Source of the DNA: JAVBOW01 sp031550615
GTDB lineage: Bacteria; Bacteroidota; Bacteroidia; Bacteroidales; Rikenellaceae
DNA length: 47,379 bases
Direction of reading: 5' to 3'
Assembly: GCA_031550615.1 (NCBI GenBank)
Contig: JAVBOL010000028.1
Span: forward strand, 1 to 47,379
Part shown: piece by piece, positions 1 to 8,158 of the stretch
Layout: each line of letters begins with the position of its first letter
Numbering within the stretch: position 1 is the first letter of the stretch
Notes under the pieces: generated by a model
What the model saw: the letters and a program-made list of their open reading frames with translations, nothing else
Databases searched by the model: none
What the model was told of the DNA's origin: nothing
Position numbers and translations under genes: made by a program

Positions 1-1212
1 CGTGCCGCTGCCCCGTGCGATGCGTTCGCGGCGCGAACCGTTTATAAGGCCCGGGTTGCTGCGCTCGGTGGGGGTCATCGAGTAGATGATCGCCTCGGTC
101 TGCTTGAATACGTTGTCGTCCATGTCTATGTCCTTGAGCGCTTTACCCACGCCAGGGATCATCGAGGCGACGTCCTTGAAGTTGCCCATTTTCTTGACCT
201 GGGCGATCTGGGCGAGGAAGTCGTTGAAGTCGAATTGGTTCTTGACCAGCTTCTTTTTCAGGCGTCGCGCCTCGTCCTCATCGAATTGCTCCTGCGCCTT
301 TTCTACCAGGGTGACTATGTCGCCCATGCCCAATATGCGGTCGGCCATGCGCTCAGGGTGGAACACCTGCAGGGCGTCCATCTTCTCCCCCGCGCTGATG
401 AACTTGATGGGCTTGTCGACCACCGAGCGGATCGAGATGGCCGCGCCGCCGCGCGTGTCGCCGTCGAGCTTGGTGAGCACCACCCCGTCGAAATTCAGGC
501 GCTGGTTGAACTCGCGGGCGGTATTCACCGCGTCCTGGCCGGTCATCGAGTCGACCACGAAAAGTATTTCGGAAGGCTTGACGGCAGCCTTTATGGCCTC
601 GATCTCGCGCATCATCGCCTCGTCGACCGCCAGGCGACCTGCCGTATCGACGATGACCGTATTCAACCCCTTGGTCTTAGCGTACTTTACGCCATTTTCG
701 GCGATCTGCACGGGATTCTGGTTGCCCTCCTCGGTGTAGACCTCCACGCCCACCTGTGAGCCGAGTATCTTAAGTTGCTCGATAGCCGCGGGACGGTAGA
801 CGTCGCCCGCCACCAGGAGCACCCCGCGTCCCTTCTTGGACTTGATCAGCGAGGCCAGCTTGCCCGAAAAGGTCGTCTTACCCGAGCCCTGCAGACCGGC
901 GATCAGCACCACCGCCGGCGAACCTTCGAGGCGTATATCGGTCGCCTGGCCGCCCATGAGCGCCGCCAGCTCGTCGCGCACGATCTTGGTCATCATCTGG
1001 CCCGGCTTGACGCTCCTCAGCACGTCGGCGCCCATGGCCTTGCTCTTGACCTCGTCGGTAAAGGTCTTGGCCACCTTATAGTTGACGTCGGCATCGATCA
1101 GCGCGCGGCGTATCTCCTTGAGCGTCTCGGCGACGTTGATCTCGGTGATGCGCCCCTCGCCTTTAAGTATCTTGAACGACCTTTCTAATTTATCTGTTAA
1201 ATTCTCAAACAT
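1..1212 (-). CDS. ffh: Signal recognition particle protein Ffh (3' end cut by window)
   Basis: This is the GTPase subunit of the signal recognition particle, which binds signal peptides on nascent chains and docks with FtsY at the membrane. Read on the minus strand from the ATG at 1212, it gives 404 residues starting MFENLTDKLERSF. The N-terminal helical bundle is followed by the G domain, with P-loop AGLQGSGKTTF (about residue 105), DTAGR and TKLDGDTRGG. The frame then enters the methionine-rich M domain (MGDIVTLVEKAQEQFDEDEA and SMTPTERSNPGLINGSRRERIARGSGT). Family members are about 440-450 residues, so roughly the last 40 are outside the window. A Bacteroidota -7 box lies just upstream at 1233-1240. 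The family assignment is secure. Confidence 0.97.
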   Translation of the reverse strand, partial: MFENLTDKLERSFKILKGEGRITEINVAETLKEIRRALIDADVNYKVAKTFTDEVKSKAMGADVLRSVKPGQMMTKIVRDELAALMGGQATDIRLEGSPAVVLIAGLQGSGKTTFSGKLASLIKSKKGRGVLLVAGDVYRPAAIEQLKILGSQVGVEVYTEEGNQNPVQIAENGVKYAKTKGLNTVIVDTAGRLAVDEAMMREIEAIKAAVKPSEILFVVDSMTGQDAVNTAREFNQRLNFDGVVLTKLDGDTRGGAAISIRSVVDKPIKFISAGEKMDALQVFHPERMADRILGMGDIVTLVEKAQEQFDEDEARRLKKKLVKNQFDFNDFLAQIAQVKKMGNFKDVASMIPGVGKALKDIDMDDNVFKQTEAIIYSMTPTERSNPGLINGSRRERIARGSGT

Positions 1213-1232
1213 CTAAAAAACGTTTTAAAGCG

Positions 1233-1240
1233 CAAAGATA
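1233..1240 (-). promoter_or_regulatory. Putative -7 promoter element of ffh
   Basis: The minus strand reads TATCTTTG, matching the Bacteroidota -7 consensus TAnnTTTG, about 20 nt before the ffh start codon. A -33 TTG-type element is only weakly present upstream. The element is seen in sequence; its use as a promoter is inferred. Confidence 0.5.
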
Positions 1241-1385
1241 ATAATTTTCGGGCTCGGCAATAGGGAGTCCGCATATTAACCGGTAGGATAGGAATATTAA
1301 TTCCGGGCGCCTTAGCGCAAAGCGGCGAGGATGGAAATCCCCGCCACTTTACCCCCATCGCACTTTTGCGCGGAATGCCCGGTGT

Positions 1386-2450
1386 TTATAATCCGGGATT
1401 TATGCCATCTATAAATTGCGCCGGGGCCTGGGGGATTATGCCGAAGATGTAGCTCTGGCCTGGCTGGAATTGTTCCATAAGTTCGAAATTCTCAAACGAG
1501 ATGCCGCCCGGTATGGGCGATTTGCTGGCCCAATAGCAATAGCGGCCATTGACCACACCCCTCATGCCGGGCTGTGGCCGGGGGCAATACCAATATTGTG
1601 TGGCCACTTTACCTTTGTATTTCCAATGCTCGTGCGTGTCTGAGGCATAGACGGCGGCTGCAGGATCGGTTTCGTCCGGCGCCGCGACAAACCATACTCC
1701 TCCCTGGCCGTCTTCGATCATTTCCGCCACGGGGGTGTGGTCGTGGAGAGTGAAGTTCGAATCGCGGTAGTCGGGCCATAGCGCGCCGGCACTCTTGGTT
1801 GCGCCACCCGCCAGGTAGAGGGTGCGCAGACGGGCTTTGTTGCCCATCGTCGCAGTGAGGATACACTCATTTAAGGGGACACACCCTTCGCCGGTGAACG
1901 TGGTCAGCTCGAACTCATAGGGTTTACCGGCGTTGAAGCGTAGGCGCAGGTATACGTCCGCCCCGTTGTCGAATTTTTCGCAGAAGATATACACTGTAAG
2001 GGTCTGTTTATTGCCCTGCCCCTCTATTACCCCGGCGGCGGGATAGTAGCGGTCGGGAAACGACGGCCTCTGCGGAGTGTTGCCGCTCCAGAAGCGTTTG
2101 CCGCGCACCCCGTCGAGCTTGCTCGGTTCGAGCTCAGACAGGCCCCGGATGCCTTTGGCCTTGTCGATAGGTTCTATGGCGATGAAGTTGGTTACCACGA
2201 GCGGGTCGTGGTCCAGGTAGGGAGTGTAGATGCGCAGCAGCCCGCGCGGACCGGGGAGCGGGGCGATGCCGACGCTTATGCCCTCTGCGAAGCCCCATAT
2301 AGGTTGGGCCTTGGTACCTTGGGCAGGTTGCAGCCAAATGCCGTTGGTTACGGGCTGGGCCAGATCCCAGGGATCGAATTGGATGTCGGTCTGTGAGAAT
2401 GCGCCTTTAACGGAGGCGGCGCAGATCAGGAGCAGAAAATACTTCCTCAT
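1386..2450 (-). CDS. Secreted protein of unknown function at the head of the PUL
   Basis: The 354-residue protein opens with a signal peptide (MRKYFLLLICAASVKGAFSQ) and has no lipobox, so it is probably periplasmic. I recognise no named family. The composition (many aromatic residues, alternating hydrophobic strands, no transmembrane segments) suggests a beta-sandwich protein such as the mutarotase-like or lectin-like folds common in PULs, but this is a guess. Landmarks are YIFCEKFDNGADVYLRLRF near residue 165, CILTATMGNKARLRTLYL near 195-215, and ATQYWYCPRPQPGMRGVVNG and ASKSPIPGGISFENFELMEQF in the C-terminal third. It is transcribed divergently from the LacI-type gene across a 147-nt gap with promoter-like boxes in both directions, so it is likely co-regulated with the glycan locus. 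The ATG at 2450 fits the signal peptide. Confidence 0.85.
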   Translation of the reverse strand: MRKYFLLLICAASVKGAFSQTDIQFDPWDLAQPVTNGIWLQPAQGTKAQPIWGFAEGISVGIAPLPGPRGLLRIYTPYLDHDPLVVTNFIAIEPIDKAKGIRGLSELEPSKLDGVRGKRFWSGNTPQRPSFPDRYYPAAGVIEGQGNKQTLTVYIFCEKFDNGADVYLRLRFNAGKPYEFELTTFTGEGCVPLNECILTATMGNKARLRTLYLAGGATKSAGALWPDYRDSNFTLHDHTPVAEMIEDGQGGVWFVAAPDETDPAAAVYASDTHEHWKYKGKVATQYWYCPRPQPGMRGVVNGRYCYWASKSPIPGGISFENFELMEQFQPGQSYIFGIIPQAPAQFIDGINPGL

Positions 2451-2488
2451 AAGATTCTGTTTTAAGGTCGGGTGCGGTGACTTTTATG

Positions 2489-2496
2489 CAAAAGTA
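2489..2496 (-). promoter_or_regulatory. Putative -7 element for the divergent secreted protein
   Basis: The minus strand reads TACTTTTG (TAnnTTTG), about 40 nt before the start codon at 2450. A TTTG lies 22 nt further upstream and could act as the -33 element, although this spacing is slightly long. Confidence 0.45.
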
Positions 2497-2503
2497 TAAA
2501 AAA

Positions 2504-2519
2504 GTTAAAACGAATTAGC
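2504..2519. promoter_or_regulatory. Weak candidate LacI-family operator in the divergent gap
   Basis: The 16-mer GTTAAAACGAATTAGC is an imperfect palindrome centred on CG (10 of 16 positions symmetric), with GTTAA and TTAGC arms. It sits between the two divergent promoters, where an autoregulatory LacI-type site would be expected. It resembles the better site at 3639-3654 only in its CG centre and A/T-rich arms. It is a candidate only. Confidence 0.3.
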
Positions 2520-2527
2520 AAAAACTC

Positions 2528-2556
2528 TTGTTTTTTATTTTTTATTTATATATTTG
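2528..2556 (+). promoter_or_regulatory. Putative promoter of the LacI-type regulator (-33 TTG, -7 TATATTTG)
   Basis: TTG at 2528-2530 and TATATTTG at 2549-2556 are separated by 18 nt. This matches the Bacteroidota housekeeping promoter layout (TTTG, then TAnnTTTG). The regulator's ATG follows about 40 nt downstream. Confidence 0.55.
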
Positions 2557-2597
2557 CATTGGGGAATAGTCTGCGACAATAAAATCCCCCGGGTATT

Positions 2598-3620
2598 ATG
2601 GGCAATATAAAGAAGAGTTCATTAAAGGATGTCGCCGCCAAAGCGGGCGTATCGACGGCCCTTGCCTCGTTTGTGCTTAACGGCAAGGGCAAGGAGTACC
2701 GCGTGGGCGAACAGACGGCCAAGCATATCCTGAGCGTGGCCACGGAGATGAATTACCAGCCCAACATGGCGGCCAAAAGCCTGCGCAGCGGCAAGACGAA
2801 TACCATTGGCGTCGTGGTCTCGGACATATCCAACCCCTTCTTCTCGCAAATATCCCGCTGCATCGAGGACGAGGCTGCCAAACGCGGATATACGGTACTT
2901 TTCGGCAGCTCGGACGAGGATGTCGACAAACTCAATATAATCGTTTCGAACCTGCTTAGCAAGGGCGTAGACGGAATGATAATCGTCCCCTGTGAAAACT
3001 CTGCAGAATCGATAACAGGGCTTGCCGAGTCCGGGAAAACATCCATCCTGCTGCTCGACCGCACGATTCCCGGATTGAACGTAAGCTATGTGGGCCTGAA
3101 TAACTTCTCCGCCGCATACAACGCCACCGTGCATCTGCTCGACGCAGGCTTTAAAACGCCTGGGATGGTCGCTTACGACATCGCCCTCACACACATGCGC
3201 GAGCGCATACGCGGATATAAGAAAGCCATGGCCGACCGTGGCCTAAAGGATAATATACGAGTGGGATACCTCAAACACAACTCCGTGCGCAAAAGCGCGG
3301 ACAAGGTTGTTCAGGTCATGACCGACGCCGGGGCGGATGCGCTTATCCTGGCGACCAACACCATCTCCATCGCATGCCTGTACGCTATCCAGAGACTTAA
3401 TATCAGAGTGCCGGAACGCCTCGGGCTGGTCGGCTTCGACGGCAGCGACGCTTTCGAGTTCTTCTACTCTCCGTTGACCTATACCAAGCAGCCTGTGGAT
3501 GTGATCGCCCAGAAGGCGGTCGAGATAATAACCGACCAGATCGCCAACAAGAACAGATCGGTGCAGTCGATGTTAATCGAAGGGGAGTTGGTCGTAAGAA
3601 AATCGTCGTCTAAGAGGTAA
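2598..3620 (+). CDS. LacI-family transcriptional regulator of the glycan locus
   Basis: A 340-residue LacI/GalR-type repressor. The N-terminal helix-turn-helix (SLKDVAAKAGVSTALASFVL, about residues 8-28) and hinge (NYQPNMAAKSLRSGKTNTIG, about 52-72) lead into a periplasmic-binding-protein-like effector domain (VVVSDISNPFFSQI, then VGLVGFDGSDAFEF and the closing PLTYTKQPVDVIAQKAVEII). Such regulators bind a CG-centred palindrome and release it on binding a sugar or sugar phosphate. It lies 59 nt upstream of the isomerase gene and in the same direction, with a good candidate operator in that gap. The effector is probably the pentose, ketose or ketose phosphate of this pathway (inference). A LacI regulator is less usual for a Bacteroidota PUL than a hybrid two-component or ECF system. 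The ATG at 2598 is supported by the promoter spacing. Confidence 0.93.
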   Translation: MGNIKKSSLKDVAAKAGVSTALASFVLNGKGKEYRVGEQTAKHILSVATEMNYQPNMAAKSLRSGKTNTIGVVVSDISNPFFSQISRCIEDEAAKRGYTVLFGSSDEDVDKLNIIVSNLLSKGVDGMIIVPCENSAESITGLAESGKTSILLLDRTIPGLNVSYVGLNNFSAAYNATVHLLDAGFKTPGMVAYDIALTHMRERIRGYKKAMADRGLKDNIRVGYLKHNSVRKSADKVVQVMTDAGADALILATNTISIACLYAIQRLNIRVPERLGLVGFDGSDAFEFFYSPLTYTKQPVDVIAQKAVEIITDQIANKNRSVQSMLIEGELVVRKSSSKR

Positions 3621-3638
3621 TCTCTTTTTGCCCTGCTT

Positions 3639-3654
3639 GCTTAAACGTTATAGC
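3639..3654. promoter_or_regulatory. Candidate LacI-family operator upstream of the isomerase gene
   Basis: GCTTAAACGTTATAGC is palindromic at 12 of 16 positions around a central ACGT, the form typical of LacI/PurR-type operators. It lies 25 nt before the isomerase start codon, directly downstream of the LacI-type gene. The match is seen in sequence; binding is inferred. Confidence 0.5.
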
Positions 3655-3679
3655 TAAAAACTACCAAAATAAACCGCTT

Positions 3680-5467
3680 ATGAAACCTACAACAACTTAC
3701 CCCAGGATCGGAATACGTCCGGTTATCGACGGTCGCCGCGGTGGCATCCGTGAATCCCTTGAAGAAACGACTATGAAAATGGCGCAGAACGTCGCCAGGC
3801 TCTACTCGGAAAAACTGCGTTACCCCGACGGATCGCCTGTCGAGTGCGTGATAGCCGACCGCTGCATAGGCGGGGTCAAGGAGGCAGCGCTGGCCGCCGA
3901 GAAATTCGCCGCGTCCAATGTCGGCGCAGTGCTCTCCGTAACCCCATGCTGGTGCTATGGCGTGGAAACTATCGACATGGACACCCTGATGCCCAAGGCT
4001 ATATGGGGTTTCAACGGCACCGAGCGCCCCGGGGCTGTCTACCTCGCCTCGGCGCTGGCCGGCCACACCCAGAAAGGTCTTCCGGCTTTCGGCATTTATG
4101 GTCGCGACGTACAGGACATGGGCGAAGAGGCGATCCCCGCCGACGTGGAGGAGAAATTGCTGCGCTTCGCCCGCGCGGCGCTGGCTGTGGCTCAGATGAA
4201 GGGTAAGAGCTACCTCTCGATAGGCTCCGTATCGATGGGCATCGCAGGATCGATCCCCAACCATGACTTCTTCCAGGACTATCTGGGCATTCGCAGCGAA
4301 CAGGTCGACGCGAGCGAGATCGAGCGCCGCGTGCAGCTGGGCATCTATGACAAGGAGGAATTCAGAAAGGCGATGGCATGGACGGAAAAATACTGCAAGC
4401 CCAACGAAGGCGAGGACTACAACCCCAAGCACCTTATATACAGCCGCAAGGAGAAGGACGAGATATGGGAGTACGTCGTTAAGATGACCCTCATCTTCCG
4501 CGACCTGATGGTCGGCAATCCCGTGTTGACGAAAATGGGATTCGAAGAGGAGGCAATGGGTCACAACGCAATTGCCGGCGGTTTCCAGGGTCAGCGCCAG
4601 TGGACGGATTTCAAACCCGACGGCGATTTTGCCGAGGCGATCCTCAACTCGTCCTTCGACTGGAACGGCATACGCGAGGCTTTCACCTTCGCGACAGAGA
4701 ACGACACCCTAAACGGCGCTTCGATGCTGCTGTTGCACCTGCTCACCAACCGGGCCCAGATGTTCGCCGACGTGCGCACCTTCTGGAGCCCCGAATCGGT
4801 GCAGCGCGTGACGGGTAAAAAACTCAAAGGCAACGCCGCGGGCGGCATCATACACCTTATCAACTCGGGATCATGCACACTCGACGCCACCGGGTGCCAG
4901 AAAGACGGCAGGAATTCAGTGATGAAGCCATTTTGGGAGATATCCGAAAAAGAGGCCGAGGCATGCCTGAAAGCCACGACGTGGTACCCTGCCGGTCGTG
5001 AGTACATGCGCGGGGGCGGCTACTCCTCGCAGTTCCTTACCACGGGCGAAATGCCCGTGACCATGTGCCGTATCAACCTGGTCAAGGGCCAGGGCCCCGT
5101 GCTGCAGATCGCCGAAGGATGGGCCGTGGATGTGGACAAAGATATTTTCGAGGCCATCAACAAGCGTACCGACAAAACCTGGCCCACCACATGGTTCGCC
5201 CCGCGCCTTACAGGCATAGGCCCGTTTAGCGACGTCTACTCGGTGATGAACAACTGGGGAGCCAACCACGGCGCGATCAGCTACGGCCATGTCGGCGCCG
5301 ATATGATAACGCTCGCCTCGATGCTGCGCATCCCGGTGTGCATGCACAACGTAGAGGAAGGGAAGATCTTCCGTCCCTCGTCGTGGGGCGCTTTCGGCAT
5401 GAACCCGGAGGGTGCCGACTACCGCGCATGCGAAAATTACGGAGCACTGTACAAGACAACCAAATAA
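3680..5467 (+). CDS. fucI: L-fucose / D-arabinose isomerase (FucI family)
   Basis: This cytosolic manganese-dependent ketol isomerase interconverts L-fucose and L-fuculose and, in characterised members, D-arabinose and D-ribulose. At 595 residues it matches the length of E. coli FucI (about 591) and is very similar along its length: GHNAIAGGFQGQRQWTDF, AILNSSFDWNGIREAF, ATENDTLNGAS, FADVRTFWSPESVQRVTG. The residues corresponding to E. coli Glu337, Asp361 and His528 appear to be Glu340 (ATEND), Asp364 (FADVR) and His530 (GANHG). It is the first gene of a long plus-strand run. No fuculose-1-phosphate aldolase is in the cluster, and the kinase is ribulokinase-like. I therefore infer that D-arabinose is the physiological substrate here, although L-fucose cannot be excluded from sequence alone. 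Confidence 0.96.
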   Translation: MKPTTTYPRIGIRPVIDGRRGGIRESLEETTMKMAQNVARLYSEKLRYPDGSPVECVIADRCIGGVKEAALAAEKFAASNVGAVLSVTPCWCYGVETIDMDTLMPKAIWGFNGTERPGAVYLASALAGHTQKGLPAFGIYGRDVQDMGEEAIPADVEEKLLRFARAALAVAQMKGKSYLSIGSVSMGIAGSIPNHDFFQDYLGIRSEQVDASEIERRVQLGIYDKEEFRKAMAWTEKYCKPNEGEDYNPKHLIYSRKEKDEIWEYVVKMTLIFRDLMVGNPVLTKMGFEEEAMGHNAIAGGFQGQRQWTDFKPDGDFAEAILNSSFDWNGIREAFTFATENDTLNGASMLLLHLLTNRAQMFADVRTFWSPESVQRVTGKKLKGNAAGGIIHLINSGSCTLDATGCQKDGRNSVMKPFWEISEKEAEACLKATTWYPAGREYMRGGGYSSQFLTTGEMPVTMCRINLVKGQGPVLQIAEGWAVDVDKDIFEAINKRTDKTWPTTWFAPRLTGIGPFSDVYSVMNNWGANHGAISYGHVGADMITLASMLRIPVCMHNVEEGKIFRPSSWGAFGMNPEGADYRACENYGALYKTTK

Positions 5468-5477
5468 TCCGACTAAA

Positions 5478-6695
5478 ATGTCACGGATAACCGATTACAT
5501 AACCATCCTCACCGCATGCGCCCTGCTCGGCGCATGCGGCGGGGCCAAACAGTACCCCATGGGAACTTACGGCTACGATGCGCAGTTCTTGCGCAAGCAC
5601 GACATCTCCACCATCGAACTCTGCTCTGCGGACGGACAGTCCAAAGTTATGCTCATCCCCGCATGGCAGGGACGCGTTATGACCACCTCGGCCTGTGGCG
5701 ATCAGGGCGACAGCTACGGCTGGATCAACTATAAATTCATCGAGGCCGGCGCGGTGAGCCCACAGTTCAACCCCGTGGGCGGTGAAGAGCGTTTTTGGTT
5801 CGGCCCCGAGGGAGGTCCATTCTCGCTCTACTTCAAAAAAGGGCAGCAGCAGGTCTATGAGAACTGGGTCGTGCCCCCCGTTATCGACACCGAGGGCTTC
5901 GAGGTCGCCGAGCAGTCTGCCGACAGGGTGGTCTTCACGAAACAGGCGAGCCTGGTGAACGCTTCGGACACACGTTTTGACATAGGCATCCGCCGCACGG
6001 TTTCGCTGCTGGGCGCCGAGGAGGTCTCTTCGGCATTCGGTATCTCCCTGAAGCAGGGCATGAAGATGGTCGCCTACTCGACCGAGAATGTGATCACCAA
6101 CAACGGCGCGGCAGCCTGGACCAAACAGGGTGGGCTGGTGTCGGTGTGGATGCTGGGCATGTTCACTCCCACTCCTACCACCACGGTGTTCATTCCCTAT
6201 AATACGGCTGCCGAAGGTACAATAGTGAACGACGAATATTTCGGGAAGGTGCCCGCCGACCGCCTCAAGGTCGAGGACGGGATGATCTACTTCAAGATCG
6301 ACGGACAGATGCGTACGAAAATAGGTATCCCCGGCCCGCGCGCCAGGGAACTTTGCGGCAGCTACGACTCGTCGAAAGGCGTGCTCACGCTGCTGTGGTG
6401 CGGTCTGCCCGAAGGCCAGGCGACCTATGTCAACGGACAATGGGGAGAGCAGGACGATCCCTTCAACGGCGACGCGATCAACTCGTATAACGACGGCCCG
6501 GTGGCAGACGGCTCTATAATGGGTCCTTTCTACGAGATCGAGACCTCGTCACCCGGCGCCGAACTCGCCCCCGGAGGCTCACTGACCCACACCCAGAAGG
6601 TGCTGCACATACAAGGCTCCGAAGCGCAGATCGCCCCCATTGTAAAAGATCTTTTCGGAGTGGAATTGGGCAGCATCACTGCCAAATTCCAATAG
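5478..6695 (+). CDS. DUF6786-like lipoprotein of unknown function
   Basis: The 405-residue protein starts at the ATG at 5478, chosen because it gives a clean lipoprotein signal (ITILTACALLGACGG, lipidated Cys20) and lies 10 nt after the isomerase stop. An upstream in-frame ATG inside the isomerase gene is unlikely. The body (MLIPAWQGRVMTTSA, GEERFWFGPEGGPFSLYF, YENWVVPPVIDTEGFEV, GIRRTVSLL, TLLWCGLPEGQATYVNGQWG) resembles the Bacteroidota family I know as DUF6786. I think this family is related to galactose-mutarotase-like beta-sandwich proteins; the family name and fold are from memory. It sits between the isomerase and permease genes, so a role in sugar anomer conversion, or in binding or cleaving the same glycan, is plausible but unproven. 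Confidence 0.85.
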   Translation: MSRITDYITILTACALLGACGGAKQYPMGTYGYDAQFLRKHDISTIELCSADGQSKVMLIPAWQGRVMTTSACGDQGDSYGWINYKFIEAGAVSPQFNPVGGEERFWFGPEGGPFSLYFKKGQQQVYENWVVPPVIDTEGFEVAEQSADRVVFTKQASLVNASDTRFDIGIRRTVSLLGAEEVSSAFGISLKQGMKMVAYSTENVITNNGAAAWTKQGGLVSVWMLGMFTPTPTTTVFIPYNTAAEGTIVNDEYFGKVPADRLKVEDGMIYFKIDGQMRTKIGIPGPRARELCGSYDSSKGVLTLLWCGLPEGQATYVNGQWGEQDDPFNGDAINSYNDGPVADGSIMGPFYEIETSSPGAELAPGGSLTHTQKVLHIQGSEAQIAPIVKDLFGVELGSITAKFQ

Positions 6696-6732
6696 TTCCA
6701 TAGACACTGAACCGAACTGAAACCTCTGCAAA

Positions 6733-8157
6733 ATGGAAAAACAACGCATAATTCCCCACGGCATCGTGTGGCCGTTCATACTGCTCACCTCTCTGTTTTT
6801 CGCGTGGGCGATCCCCAATAACCTGACCGACACTATGCTCGCCGCCTTCAAGCGGATTATGAGCCTTTCGGACTCCAGGACCGCCTGGATCCAAGTGGTG
6901 TGCTACCTGCTGGGCTATGGCTGCTGTGCGCTGCCGGGCGCCATCTTCATCAAGCGCTACACCTACAAGGCGGGCGTGCTGCTCGGGCTGGGCATGTACG
7001 CACTGGGCACGTTCCTGTTCTACCCGGCCATGCTGTGCGCGGGGATCAATATCGACCTGAGTTTCGGGATGTTCCTGCTGGCGATACTGGTGTTGTTCTC
7101 GGGCCTTTCGGTGCTCGAAACCTCGGCCAATTCCTATATGCTGATGCTCGGGCCGGAGCAGACGGCCACACGGCGACTGAACTTCGCCCAGTCGTTCAAC
7201 CCCTTCGGGGCGATCACGGGCGTGGTGCTCAGCCAGGTGTTCATCCTCTCGAAGCTCAACCTGTTCACGGCCACCGAACGCGCGGCGTTGCCCGCCGGGG
7301 AACTGGCCGCCATACAGGGCCAGGAGCTACAGGCCGTGACCACTACATACGTGATCCTGGGACTGGTGATGGTCGCCATCATGATCGCCATCCGCCTTAC
7401 GAAAATGCCCAACCTGAAGGAAGAGGGTGGCAAGGTCGAATTCGGGGCTACATTCCGTCGCCTGGGACTCAACCGTAATTACGTCTGGGGCGTGGTGGCG
7501 CAATTCTTCTATGTGGGTGCGCAGATCGCCGTCTGGTCATTCATAATCCGCTACGCTATGGTGCAACTCAACCTGGACGGTGTCGTTGCGGCGCTCGGCA
7601 GTTCGACCTCGGGCGACCAGGTGGTCGCAGCGCTGCGCAGCGTAGAGCCGCTGGCCGCCGGCTTCTACAATCTGTGCGAAGGCATCGGCTTGGGCGACCT
7701 GCTGCCGCGTACGGCCGAGCAGGCCGGAGCGACCTATTACATCCTTTCGCTCATCCTGTTCGTGGTGATGCGTTTCGTCTGCACCGGAATGATGCGCTTT
7801 TTCAAACCCTCGACGCTGCTGTCCACGATGGCGCTGCTCGCCGTTGCGCTCTGCCTCGGCGCGATGCTGGGCAAAGGGGCTTTCGGGGTTTACTGCCTGA
7901 TCGGTATTTCGGGCTGCATGTCGCTCATGTTCCCCACAATCTACGGCTTTGGCCTGGAGGGACTGGGCGAGGACACCAAGATCGGCGGTGCGGGTATGGT
8001 TATGGCCATTGCGGGCGCTGCTTTGTTGACCCAGATCCAGGGCATCGTTTCGGACTCCTCGGGCAGCATTATGACCGCCTACATCGTTCCGGCAGTCGCC
8101 TTCGCCGTGATCGCTTACTATGGACTGTTCGTGGCCCGCAAACAGGAATTCAGGTAG
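6733..8157 (+). CDS. fucP: FucP-type sugar:H+ symporter (MFS)
   Basis: A 474-residue inner-membrane major-facilitator permease with about twelve hydrophobic segments. It carries FucP-family landmarks: FFAWAIPNNLTDTML in TM1, ETSANSYMLMLGPEQTATRR, and NFAQSFNPFGAITGVVLSQ near residue 155. E. coli FucP (438 residues) carries L-fucose and also D-arabinose with protons. It lies 37 nt after the DUF6786-like gene and its stop is 1 nt before the kinase ATG, so transport and phosphorylation are tightly co-expressed. The extra length is mainly a longer central loop containing an Ala/Ser-rich stretch (about residues 280-300). By context I infer D-arabinose uptake from the periplasm. Confidence 0.93.
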   Translation: MEKQRIIPHGIVWPFILLTSLFFAWAIPNNLTDTMLAAFKRIMSLSDSRTAWIQVVCYLLGYGCCALPGAIFIKRYTYKAGVLLGLGMYALGTFLFYPAMLCAGINIDLSFGMFLLAILVLFSGLSVLETSANSYMLMLGPEQTATRRLNFAQSFNPFGAITGVVLSQVFILSKLNLFTATERAALPAGELAAIQGQELQAVTTTYVILGLVMVAIMIAIRLTKMPNLKEEGGKVEFGATFRRLGLNRNYVWGVVAQFFYVGAQIAVWSFIIRYAMVQLNLDGVVAALGSSTSGDQVVAALRSVEPLAAGFYNLCEGIGLGDLLPRTAEQAGATYYILSLILFVVMRFVCTGMMRFFKPSTLLSTMALLAVALCLGAMLGKGAFGVYCLIGISGCMSLMFPTIYGFGLEGLGEDTKIGGAGMVMAIAGAALLTQIQGIVSDSSGSIMTAYIVPAVAFAVIAYYGLFVARKQEFR

Positions 8158-8158
8158 T

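Noticed and set aside
1314..1377. Terminator hairpin between the secreted protein gene and ffh
   Set aside because: The stem near 1324-1345 contains a mismatch and there is no U-run on the minus strand, so the support is too weak.
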